DNA from: Chloroflexota bacterium
Lineage (GTDB): Bacteria > Chloroflexota > Limnocylindria > Limnocylindrales > CSP1-4
Assembly: GCA_017881985.1 (NCBI GenBank)
Contig: JADGQH010000178.1
Location: 1-6,887, forward strand
Direction of reading: 5' to 3'
Length of the DNA: 6,887 nt
In this document: piece by piece, positions 1 through 5,376 of the stretch
Layout of the letters: each line of letters starts with the position of its first letter
Position numbering within the stretch: the stretch's first letter is position 1
Notes under the pieces: model-generated
What the model saw: only the letters and a program-made list of their open reading frames with translations
Databases searched by the model: none
Told to the model about the DNA's origin: nothing
Made by a program: the position numbers and the translations under genes

Positions 1-735
1 GTAGTTGCCGGAGAACGGGACTCCCCTCCCCCGGTCGAGCTCGAGGATCCACTTGGCGACGTTGTCGAGGAAGTACCGGTCGTGGGTGACGGCGACCACT
101 GTGCCGGCGTATTCATCGAGGAAGTGCTCCAGCCACTCGACCGATTCCGCGTCGAGGTGGTTCGTGGGCTCGTCGAGCAGCAGCAGGTCGGGGTGCTGCA
201 GGAGCAGCCGGGCCAGCGCGACCCGGCGCTTCTCACCGCCGGAGAGCGTCGCAACCTGGGCGTCGTCCGGCGGGCAGCGCAGGGCTTCCATCGCGATCTC
301 GACGTTCCGCTCGACGTTCCACGCGTCGGCGGCGTTGATCCGATCCTCGAGCGCGCCCTGTTGCAGGCCGATCGCCTCGTAGTCGGCGTCCGGGTCGGAC
401 CATCGCGCCATCACGGCGTTGTACTCGTCGAGGAGCGCCTGGACTTCATGGACGCCGTCCATGACGTTGCCCTTGACGTCCTTCGCCGGGTCGAGCTGCG
501 GCTCCTGGCTCAGGTAGCCGACGGTGAAGCGCGGCGTCAGGCGTGCCTCGCCGGTGAACCCGTCGTCGAGGCCGGCCATGATCCGCAGGAGGCTCGACTT
601 GCCCGCACCGTTCGGGCCGATGACGCCGATCTTGGCGCCCGGGAAGAACGAGATCGAGATGTCCTCGAGGACTGTCCGATCAGGCGGGTAATGGCGGGCA
701 AGCTTGTAGGTGCTGTAGATGAACTCGGCTGGCAT
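1..735 (-). CDS. ettA: EttA, ABC-F energy-dependent translational throttle protein (N-terminal part, cut by left edge)
   Basis: Cytosolic ABC-F ATPase without membrane domains. The family binds the ribosomal E site and couples the ATP/ADP ratio to entry into elongation. The visible 245 residues cover the first ABC domain: start MPAEFIYSTYKL, which closely matches the E. coli EttA N-terminus; Walker A GPNGAGKS at 40-47; Q-loop Gln77; a helical 'arm' insertion around 95-140; signature LSGGE at 164-168; Walker B with LLDEPTNHLD around 186-195; H-loop His218. The frame runs intact to base 1, ending at the conserved 'GNY' that precedes the inter-domain linker. About 310 residues, including the second ABC domain, lie outside if the length is near the usual 555. 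The ATG at 735 is chosen because it matches the EttA N-terminus. No Shine-Dalgarno is visible, but a TANNNT element lies 9 bases upstream. Family and subfamily assignment are firm; the missing half cannot be judged. Confidence 0.96.
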   Translation of the reverse strand, partial: MPAEFIYSTYKLARHYPPDRTVLEDISISFFPGAKIGVIGPNGAGKSSLLRIMAGLDDGFTGEARLTPRFTVGYLSQEPQLDPAKDVKGNVMDGVHEVQALLDEYNAVMARWSDPDADYEAIGLQQGALEDRINAADAWNVERNVEIAMEALRCPPDDAQVATLSGGEKRRVALARLLLQHPDLLLLDEPTNHLDAESVEWLEHFLDEYAGTVVAVTHDRYFLDNVAKWILELDRGRGVPFSGNY

Positions 736-744
736 GGCCGGTGA

Positions 745-750
745 AGCGTA
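745..750 (-). promoter_or_regulatory. -10-like element for ettA (TACGCT)
   Basis: Read on the minus strand, TACGCT fits TANNNT and leaves 9 bases to the ettA ATG. That spacing places transcription start at or next to the start codon, consistent with a leaderless mRNA and with the absence of a Shine-Dalgarno. No good -35 is seen. A six-base loose match is weak evidence by itself. Confidence 0.35.
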
Positions 751-773
751 CAGGCGGAGCCTTGCTGTCGGCG

Positions 774-779
774 TAATCT
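774..779 (+). promoter_or_regulatory. -10-like element for the 787 gene (TAATCT)
   Basis: TAATCT fits TANNNT and ends 7 bases before the ATG at 787, the spacing expected for a leaderless transcript. No Shine-Dalgarno lies between it and the start. No convincing -35 lies 16-18 bases upstream. It sits in the same 51-base divergent gap as the minus-strand element for ettA. Confidence 0.4.
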
Positions 780-786
780 GGCGGCC

Positions 787-1491
787 ATGAACGACTCCTT
801 CCGCGTGATGGTTGAGCGAGGCAAGAAGAAGCGGGTCGTGGCCTGCGCGTTCGACTGGTCCGGCTGGGACAGGAGCGCCAGGACCGAGGAGGACGCGCTC
901 CGGGTGCTCGCCGCGTATCGGCCGCGCTACGCGAAGGTGGCGGCGCTGGCCGGCCTCTCCGACGAGTTCGACGCGACCGGTGAGCCCGTCGTCGTCGAAC
1001 GGCAGGAGGGCAACGGCATGACCGACTACTACGGGGTGTCGGGCAGGAGCGCCGGGGCCGAGCAGGAACAGATGAGCGAGACCGCGTGCGAACGCAAGAT
1101 CGCCCTCCTGCGTGCGTCCTGGGCCTACTTCGACGACGTCGCCTCGCGCGTCTCCGACGAGCTGCGGAAGGGGCCGCGCGGAGGCGGACGCGAGCGTGAC
1201 GAGATCGTCCGCCACGCCAACGGCGCCGAGATCTACGAGTTCTCGCCGAAGGTCGGCGTGAGAGTGCCGCTCGACACCCGGCAGGACCCGGAGAAGCTCC
1301 ACGACTATCGCGACTCGTTCTGCGCCGGGATCCGCGACTTCAACGCCCGCGGGCCGTCGGCTGGGAAGTGGTGGACGGTCCAGTTCCTGGTCCGGCGCTG
1401 CGCGTGGCACATGCTCGACCACGCGTGGGAGATGGAGGACCGGGACCTCTCCAACGGTCCTCGTGCCACCTCGCCGCTCCCATCCTCTTGA
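787..1491 (+). CDS. Conserved hypothetical protein with DinB-like C-terminal helix
   Basis: A 234-residue soluble protein with no signal peptide or membrane segment. The N-terminal part (about 5-57) carries FDWSGWDRS at 22-30, then EEDALRVLAAYRPRYAKVA at 34-52, a pattern I recall from uncharacterised actinobacterial and Chloroflexota proteins. The middle (97-160) is charged and helical and contains a repeated-Gly/Arg patch RKGPRGGGRER at 127-137. The C-terminus has RRCAWHMLDHAWEMEDRD at 203-220, whose HxxxH spacing (His208, His212) resembles the last metal-ligand helix of DinB/YfiT-like four-helix bundles. Those proteins are often thiol-dependent metalloenzymes, but no activity can be assigned here. 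The tail after residue 222 is low-complexity. The ATG at 787 is the first in frame and has a -10-like element just upstream. It is divergent from ettA and its stop overlaps the -35 of the next promoter. It is certainly coding; the DinB relation is inference. Confidence 0.8.
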   Translation: MNDSFRVMVERGKKKRVVACAFDWSGWDRSARTEEDALRVLAAYRPRYAKVAALAGLSDEFDATGEPVVVERQEGNGMTDYYGVSGRSAGAEQEQMSETACERKIALLRASWAYFDDVASRVSDELRKGPRGGGRERDEIVRHANGAEIYEFSPKVGVRVPLDTRQDPEKLHDYRDSFCAGIRDFNARGPSAGKWWTVQFLVRRCAWHMLDHAWEMEDRDLSNGPRATSPLPSS

Positions 1492-1516
1492 CGGATTCGT
1501 CATACAACCGTATGGT
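1488..1516 (+). promoter_or_regulatory. Promoter of the arsR-type operon (TTGACG, 17 bases, TATGGT)
   Basis: The -35 TTGACG is at 1488-1493 and overlaps the TGA stop of the preceding gene. After a 17-base spacer comes TATGGT (1511-1516), a TANNNT -10. Seven bases separate the -10 from the ATG at 1524, so transcription would begin at or within a base or two of the start codon. No Shine-Dalgarno precedes that ATG, which fits leaderless expression. The -10 lies inside the palindrome at 1502-1521. Confidence 0.65.
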
Positions 1517-1521
1517 TGTAT
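1502..1521 (+). promoter_or_regulatory. Palindromic operator, probable binding site of the ArsR-type repressor
   Basis: Perfect 8-base arms ATACAACC (1502-1509) and GGTTGTAT (1514-1521) flank a 4-base centre GTAT. The palindrome fully covers the -10 and ends two bases before the repressor's ATG. The dyad size suits a winged-helix dimer such as ArsR, and its position would block RNA polymerase when occupied. From memory, ACAACC-type dyads precede other ArsR/SRPBCC gene pairs in high-GC bacteria. The symmetry is directly seen; binding by the adjacent product is inferred. Confidence 0.75.
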
Positions 1522-1523
1522 CG

Positions 1524-1856
1524 ATGAACGCGACCTTGGACGCCGACCACGTCTTTGCTGCGCTGGCGGATGCCACCAGGCGCGACATCGTCCTGCGGGC
1601 GCTCGACGGTCGCGAAGGCGTCCTCGAGCTGGCCGGGCACTACCCGATGAGCTTTGCGGCGGTCCAGAAGCACGTCGCCGTGCTCGAACGCGCCGGCCTC
1701 ATCACCAAGGAGCGCAGCGGCCGCCGCAAGGTCGTGCGCACCAACATGGAGGGGCTCCAGCTGGCCCGGGGCCTGCTCGACCGATACGAGGCGCTGTGGC
1801 GCGGCCGCGTCGAGCGCATGACCAATCTCATCATCACCGAGGGGGACGACACATGA
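1524..1856 (+). CDS. ArsR/SmtB-type winged-helix repressor, SRPBCC-linked subgroup
   Basis: A 110-residue DNA-binding protein, normal length for the family. The N-terminus DHVFAALADATRRDIV (8-23) is the classic ArsR entry helix. The helix-turn-helix spans about 36-59, with recognition helix SFAAVQKHVAVLERAGL at 43-59. The beta-wing follows with ERSGRRKVVRT at 63-73. The C-terminal helix, with ARGLLDRYEALWRGRVERM at 81-99, is the usual dimer helix of the subgroup found next to SRPBCC genes. The CxC metal box (ELCVCD-type) of arsenic and zinc sensors is absent, so metal sensing is not indicated and the inducer is unknown. An in-frame ATG at 1512 lies inside the operator and -10, so 1524 is preferred. 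The stop overlaps the next ATG (ATGA), implying translational coupling. It is probably autorepressed through the palindrome at its start. Confidence 0.93.
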   Translation: MNATLDADHVFAALADATRRDIVLRALDGREGVLELAGHYPMSFAAVQKHVAVLERAGLITKERSGRRKVVRTNMEGLQLARGLLDRYEALWRGRVERMTNLIITEGDDT

Positions 1857-2377
1857 CTGTCACCGCTGTCCACAAGGATCCCGCCGCCCTGACCATGACC
1901 CTGACCGCGGAGTTCGACGCGTCACCGACGCGCGTCTGGCAGCTGTGGGCCGATCCGCGCCAGCTCGAGCGCTGGTGGGGTCCACCGACGTACCCCGCCA
2001 CCTTCACGGCCCATGACCTGACTCCCGGCGGTCGCGCCGAGTACCACATGACGGGGCCCGGCGGCGACCAGCCGCGCGGCTACTGGGACGTCCTGGAGGC
2101 AGATCCGCCGCACCGGCTCGTGTTCCACGATGGGTTCGCGAACGACGACGGCACGCCGAACCCCGACATGCCCGGCACCAGCGCTCGCGTGACGATCGAG
2201 GCGATCGATGGCGGTCGCACGCGGATGTCGATCGAGAGCCGCTTCCCGAGCACCAGGGCCATGGAGCAGATCCTGGCCATGGGCATGGAGGAGGGCCTCA
2301 CGCTGGCGGTCGGCCAGATCGACGCCATCCTGGCGGAAGGCCCCGTCGGCCGCGCGTCGACTCCCGGAGCGAGGTGA
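1853..2377 (+). CDS. SRPBCC / AHSA1-like (Activator of Hsp90 ATPase homologue) domain protein
   Basis: A 174-residue cytosolic START-like (SRPBCC) protein. This fold forms a hydrophobic cavity that usually binds lipids, polyketides or other apolar ligands. Visible marks: DASPTRVWQLWADPRQLERWWGPP at 22-45 (the WWGP signature after the first helix), GGRAEYHMTGPGG at 59-71, YWDVLEADPPHRLVF at 78-91, the strand/turn DGGRTRMSIESRFPS at 119-133, and the long C-terminal ligand-lid helix at 135-161. The start overlaps the repressor's stop and is preceded by GAGGGGG (1839-1845) at 7 bases, so this cistron uses a Shine-Dalgarno unlike its leaderless neighbour. ArsR next to SRPBCC is a widespread arrangement in which the SRPBCC partner's ligand is generally unknown. 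An Hsp90 role is unlikely despite the domain name. Confidence 0.92.
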   Translation: MTVTAVHKDPAALTMTLTAEFDASPTRVWQLWADPRQLERWWGPPTYPATFTAHDLTPGGRAEYHMTGPGGDQPRGYWDVLEADPPHRLVFHDGFANDDGTPNPDMPGTSARVTIEAIDGGRTRMSIESRFPSTRAMEQILAMGMEEGLTLAVGQIDAILAEGPVGRASTPGAR

Positions 2378-2381
2378 CGGG

Positions 2382-2978
2382 ATGCCGAAGGTTGTCGCGA
2401 GCATCACAACATCGCTCGACGGGTACGTGACCGGGCCACGTGACGGGCCTGAGCGAGGGCTCGGAGAGGGCGGCGAACGGCTGCACTACTGGGTCTTCGG
2501 GGGTCCCTGGACGTACGCCGGGGGCGCCAGAGGGGAAGCGGCCGGCGAGGATAAGGCGTTCCTCGACGCCGGGATGGCCCGGCTTGGCGCCGTCGTCGGT
2601 GGTCGGGGGACCTACGAAGCTGCCGATCACTGGGGCGGGTCGAACCCATGGCCGGTCCCGTTCTACGTGGTCACGCATCACCCGGATGACGAGCCGCAGG
2701 ACGGCGGCTTCACGTTCGTTGACGGCCTCGCCACCGCGATCGACCGTGCCCGTGCCTCGGCCCGCGACAAGGACGTGTCCCTGATGGGTGGCGCCGACAT
2801 CATCCGGCAGGCTCTCCGCGACGGGCTGGTCGACGAGGTTTCGATCTCGATCGCCCCCATCACGCTCGGCGACGGCAAGCGGCTGTTCGAAGGCTTCGCG
2901 GAACAAGTCGAGCTGGAACCGATCGGGGTCCGGCAATCGCCATTCGCCACGCATATCTCGTATCGAGTCAAGCGCTGA
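2382..2978 (+). CDS. RibD C-terminal / dihydrofolate-reductase-like family protein (YyaP/YwjB type)
   Basis: A 198-residue protein with the DHFR-like Rossmann fold of the RibD reductase domain. Motifs: MPKVVASITTSLDGYVTGP at the N-terminus (SLDGYV 11-16), VVGGRGTYE at 71-79, YVVTHH at 95-100, the glycine-rich nucleotide-binding LMGGADIIRQAL at 134-145, and DEVSISIAPITLGDGKRLFE at 151-170, all in the order expected of the family. NADPH-dependent reduction is the family's likely chemistry. The substrate is unknown, and neither true folate reductase nor riboflavin activity is implied. The start at 2382 follows GAGGTGA (2371-2377), which contains the upstream stop codon, with a 4-base spacer, so it is expressed with the SRPBCC gene. 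The stop TGA shares its last base with a possible ATG of the next gene. Confidence 0.92.
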   Translation: MPKVVASITTSLDGYVTGPRDGPERGLGEGGERLHYWVFGGPWTYAGGARGEAAGEDKAFLDAGMARLGAVVGGRGTYEAADHWGGSNPWPVPFYVVTHHPDDEPQDGGFTFVDGLATAIDRARASARDKDVSLMGGADIIRQALRDGLVDEVSISIAPITLGDGKRLFEGFAEQVELEPIGVRQSPFATHISYRVKR

Positions 2979-3007
2979 TGTTGCGCATTGGCGACCGACA
3001 GCACGAC

Positions 3008-3016
3008 AAGGGGGAA
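3008..3016 (+). promoter_or_regulatory. Ribosome binding site deciding the hydrolase start
   Basis: AAGGGGGAA sits with its G-run ending 5 bases before ATG 3020. A competing in-frame ATG at 2978 overlaps the previous stop (TGATG) and has no Shine-Dalgarno of its own. The purine run makes 3020 the better start, although coupled initiation at 2978, adding 14 residues, cannot be excluded. Confidence 0.6.
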
Positions 3017-3019
3017 GCG

Positions 3020-3895
3020 ATGACCACGATGACCGAGCCCACGACACACGCCCTGGCCGCGAACGGTGTCGTCCTGACCTATGACGTCCGGAGGGCGGCC
3101 TCCCCTGCCCCGGTGCTGCTGCTCATCGGATCGCCGATGGGCGCCGGCGGGTTCGTCACGCTTGCCGGGCACTTCCCCGATCGCACGGTGGTGACCTACG
3201 ACCCGCGAGGCGTCGAGCGCAGCACGAAGGCCGATCCGGCCAGCCCGTCCACGCCCGAGGAGCACGCCGACGACCTGCACCGGCTCATCACCGAGCTCGA
3301 CGCGGGCCCGGTCGACCTCTTCGCCAGCAGTGGTGGCGCCGTGAATGCGCTCGCTCTCGTGGCGCGGCACCCGGAGCAGGTTCGGACGCTGATCGCGCAC
3401 GAGCCGCCACTTGCGTCGGTCCTGCCCGATCGCGAGGACGCGCTTGCCGCCTGCCGTGCGGTCCATGAGGCGTACCTGCGCAGCGGGTTCGGCGCCGGCA
3501 TGGCGCAGTTCATCGTCGCCGTCGGTCACAAGGGGCCGTTCGGCCCGGACGACGCCAACCAGCCAGCGCCTGATCCGGCGATGTTCGGCCTTCCCGCCGT
3601 GGACGACGGCTCCCGGAGCGACCCGCTCCTGGGTCAGAACATCATCTCCTGCACGCACTTCGAGCCCGACTTCGGGGCGCTGGGGACAGCCTCGACTCGG
3701 ATCGTCATGGCCGCCGGCGTCGAGTCGGAGGGCCAGATGGCGTCCCGCGGCGCGTTTGCCGTCGCCGAGCGGCTCGGGACGACGCCCGTGATCTTCCCGG
3801 GCGGCCACGGCGGCTTCCTCGGTGACGAGTACGGCCAGCCTGGCGATCCCGATGGCTTCGCCGCGAAGCTACGCGAGGTCCTCGCCCGGGCTTGA
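3020..3895 (+). CDS. Alpha/beta-hydrolase fold protein, last gene of the ArsR-controlled cassette
   Basis: A 291-residue cytosolic alpha/beta hydrolase. Order of elements: strand PVLLLIGSPMGAGG at 31-44 (oxyanion region), YDPRGVERST at 60-69, nucleophile elbow ASSGG at 102-106 with Ser104 as nucleophile, lid and cap region about 140-215, strand STRIVMAAGVESEG at 225-238 where Glu235 is a candidate acid, and catalytic His263 within FPGGHGGFLGDE (259-270). The elbow has Ala where GxSxG has Gly, which the fold tolerates. Substrate is unknown; esterase, lactonase or epoxide-type activity are all possible. It follows the RibD-like gene after 41 bases on the same strand with no promoter seen between, so I treat it as part of the arsR operon. 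Proteins with the GSPMGA...YDPRG...FASSGGAVNALALVA pattern are familiar near regulators in actinomycetes. Confidence 0.92.
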   Translation: MTTMTEPTTHALAANGVVLTYDVRRAASPAPVLLLIGSPMGAGGFVTLAGHFPDRTVVTYDPRGVERSTKADPASPSTPEEHADDLHRLITELDAGPVDLFASSGGAVNALALVARHPEQVRTLIAHEPPLASVLPDREDALAACRAVHEAYLRSGFGAGMAQFIVAVGHKGPFGPDDANQPAPDPAMFGLPAVDDGSRSDPLLGQNIISCTHFEPDFGALGTASTRIVMAAGVESEGQMASRGAFAVAERLGTTPVIFPGGHGGFLGDEYGQPGDPDGFAAKLREVLARA

Positions 3896-3939
3896 CCAGG
3901 GACGCATCGCGTGTCAGCCCGGAGTCGAAAGGCGACGCG

Positions 3940-3986
3940 CGGGGCTGCAACTCGATCAGGTTTCGAGAAGCCGGCTTCCAGCCCCG
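3940..3986 (+). other. Nested inverted repeat able to form a branched RNA or DNA structure
   Basis: The outer arms CGGGGCTG (3940-3947) and CAGCCCCG (3979-3986) are perfectly complementary over 8 bases. Inside are CTCGA/TCGAG (3951-3955 and 3963-3967, 7-base loop) and the 10-base palindrome AAGCCGGCTT (3968-3977). Together they could fold as a three-way junction. It lies 44 bases after the hydrolase stop and just upstream of a -10-like element. No T-run follows, so a standard intrinsic terminator is not shown. It could end the arsR operon by a T-less mechanism, be a regulator site, or be chance in GC-rich DNA. Confidence 0.4.
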
Positions 3987-3991
3987 TGGCC

Positions 3992-3997
3992 TAGCAT
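3992..3997 (+). promoter_or_regulatory. -10-like element for the DUF1801 gene (TAGCAT)
   Basis: TAGCAT fits TANNNT and would give a leader of about 33 bases containing the strong Shine-Dalgarno at 4018-4026. No good -35 is present at the expected 17-base distance. The 141-base gap from the hydrolase supports an independent promoter, but the element itself is weak. Confidence 0.3.
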
Positions 3998-4017
3998 CGC
4001 GGTGTCACACCGAGCCG

Positions 4018-4026
4018 AAGGAGGAG
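4018..4026 (+). promoter_or_regulatory. Strong ribosome binding site of the DUF1801 gene
   Basis: AAGGAGGAG is the best Shine-Dalgarno match in the window. It ends 10 bases before ATG 4037, slightly long. The overlapping GTG at 4026 is out of frame with the gene, so 4037 remains the start. Confidence 0.65.
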
Positions 4027-4036
4027 TGAACCAGCC

Positions 4037-4477
4037 ATGGCACAAAAGACCGCGAAGTCCGATGTCTGGACTGCTGAAGAGCGGGCCGCGATGAAGGAAG
4101 CCGTCGCGGAGGCGAAGCGAGCCGCCAAGCGTGGTGCCGACAATGCGGCCGGCGAGGCAGACCTCCTCGCGAAGATCGCCGAGATGCCGGAGCCGGATCG
4201 CTCCATGGCCGCGCGCATCCATGAGATCGTCAAGGCCGCGGCGCCGGCCCTCGCGTCGAAGACCTGGTACGGGATGCCGGCGTACACGAAGGATGGCAAG
4301 TCGATCTGCTTCTTCCAGGCGGCATCGAAGTTCCATGTGCGGTACGCGACCTTCGGATTCCAGCCGGACGCGCGCCTCGATGACGGTGCCATGTGGGCGA
4401 ACGCGTTCGCGGTGCTCGAACTGACGCCCGAGGTCGAAGAGCGGATCGCCTCCCTGGTGAAGCAGGCGGCACGCTAG
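4037..4477 (+). CDS. DUF1801 family protein (YdhG-like)
   Basis: A 146-residue soluble protein. The first 40 residues are a Lys/Ala/Glu-rich helix (AEERAAMKEAVAEAKRAAKR at 13-32), probably an extended or coiled N-terminal segment. The DUF1801 domain follows: a helix RSMAARIHEIVKAAAPALASK (55-75), TWYGMPAY at 76-83 (the hallmark W-Y-G-M-P turn), KSICFFQAASKFHVRYATFGF at 88-108, and a C-terminal helix LTPEVEERIASLVKQ at 129-143. The domain has a frataxin-like fold. Some Bacillus homologues have been linked to intracellular iron handling, but this is not established for the family, so no function is assigned. It has its own leader and strong Shine-Dalgarno. The next gene follows after 92 bases on the same strand. 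Confidence 0.9.
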   Translation: MAQKTAKSDVWTAEERAAMKEAVAEAKRAAKRGADNAAGEADLLAKIAEMPEPDRSMAARIHEIVKAAAPALASKTWYGMPAYTKDGKSICFFQAASKFHVRYATFGFQPDARLDDGAMWANAFAVLELTPEVEERIASLVKQAAR

Positions 4478-4569
4478 GGACTCGGTGCACGCGCGGGAGC
4501 TGGAGAACCGTGAGCTCGGATCCTTATCCCGGGTGATGGCAGATACGGCGCGCCCTTCGAGCGGAGACC

Positions 4570-5346
4570 ATGGTCGCCCAGTGTGATCGGGTGGTTGCGG
4601 TTGTCCGCGAGCTGCTTCGCGAGGCAGTCGTCGGCATCTACCTTCACGGCTCGGCCACGAGCGGCGGCCTCAAGCCGACGAGCGACCTCGACATCCTCGT
4701 CCTGACCAACCGACCGATGACGTCGGACGAGCGCCGGGAGCTCATCCAACGGCTGCTGCCGATCTCGGGGCGAGGGGATCCGACGGGCCGGTCACGGTCG
4801 GTCGGGCTGGAAGTCGTCGTCCAGGCTGACGTGCGACCCTGGAGCTACCCGCCGCGACTCGAGCTCCAGTTCGGCGATTGGTGGCGGAGCGAGTTCGAGA
4901 ACGGCAACTTCGCCCCCTGGACCTCGCCCAATCCCGATCTCGCGCTCCTCCTCGAGGTGGTCCTCGAGGCGAACCATCCACTGTTCGGACCGCCACCATC
5001 CGAGGTCCTCGACCCCATCCCGCCGGCCGACATTCGGCGCGCGATGCTCGACAGCATTCCGGCGCTCCTCGCCGATCTCGACGGGGACGAGCGCAACGTC
5101 GTCCTCACGTTCGCCCGGATCTGGACGACGCTTGCGACCGGCGTCATCCGCTCGAAGGATGCGGCTGCCGACTGGGCCCTCCCGTTCCTGCCGTCGGAGC
5201 ATCGCGCGGTACTCGTGCTCGCGCGGGACTTCTACCTCGGCGAGGCGCCCGAGGAATGGGGGGACCTCCTCCCGCGCGTCCGGCCGCACGTCGACCACGT
5301 GATCGGCGAGATCCGGCGCGTGGCGGCTTCATCGGTCGGCGACTGA
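4570..5346 (+). CDS. aadA: AadA-type aminoglycoside nucleotidyltransferase, ANT(3'')(9)-like
   Basis: A 258-residue cytosolic enzyme expected to transfer AMP from ATP to streptomycin and/or spectinomycin. The nucleotidyltransferase domain shows YLHGSATSGGLKPTSDLDILV at 24-44 (GS at 27-28; metal-binding Asp39 and Asp41) and catalytic base candidate Glu81 in LEVVV, aligning with AadA Glu87. FGDWW at 101-105 places Trp104 at AadA Trp112, and DLDGDERNVVLT at 169-180 places Asp169 and Asp173 at AadA Asp178 and Asp182. Then come ARIWTTLATGVIRSKDAAADWA at 182-203 and the C-terminal helical domain. Length is close to plasmid AadA (about 260). The ATG at 4570 is the only usable start: a stop lies in frame at 4534-4536, and GGAG sits only 3 bases upstream. 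No integron attC, integrase or IS is visible and base composition matches its neighbours, which suggests a resident chromosomal homologue. Actual resistance is unproven. Confidence 0.9.
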   Translation: MVAQCDRVVAVVRELLREAVVGIYLHGSATSGGLKPTSDLDILVLTNRPMTSDERRELIQRLLPISGRGDPTGRSRSVGLEVVVQADVRPWSYPPRLELQFGDWWRSEFENGNFAPWTSPNPDLALLLEVVLEANHPLFGPPPSEVLDPIPPADIRRAMLDSIPALLADLDGDERNVVLTFARIWTTLATGVIRSKDAAADWALPFLPSEHRAVLVLARDFYLGEAPEEWGDLLPRVRPHVDHVIGEIRRVAASSVGD

Positions 5347-5376
5347 CCGAGGTCTCCCCGGCCGATCGAGCGCGGC

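Noticed and set aside
82..744. A 220-codon plus-strand open frame opposite ettA
   Set aside because: It is antisense to a clearly conserved EttA sequence, has biased Arg/Val/Asp composition and no recognisable motif. Long mirror frames are expected in high-GC coding DNA.
1463..1852. An in-frame upstream extension of the SRPBCC gene to 1463
   Set aside because: The extension runs through the operator and the whole repressor gene in another frame. The ATG at 1853 has a Shine-Dalgarno at 7 bases and begins where SRPBCC homologues begin.
2678..3808. A 376-codon minus-strand open frame opposite the RibD-like and hydrolase genes
   Set aside because: The longest open frame by length, but it crosses two genes with clear family motifs on the other strand and its translation is Arg/Gly-rich without any domain signature.
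4497..4517. A short inverted repeat GAGCT/AGCTC before the aadA-like gene, considered as a terminator, attenuator or integron attC remnant
   Set aside because: Five-base arms with an 11-base loop, no T-run, and no attC core sites. There is no evidence of a cassette boundary.
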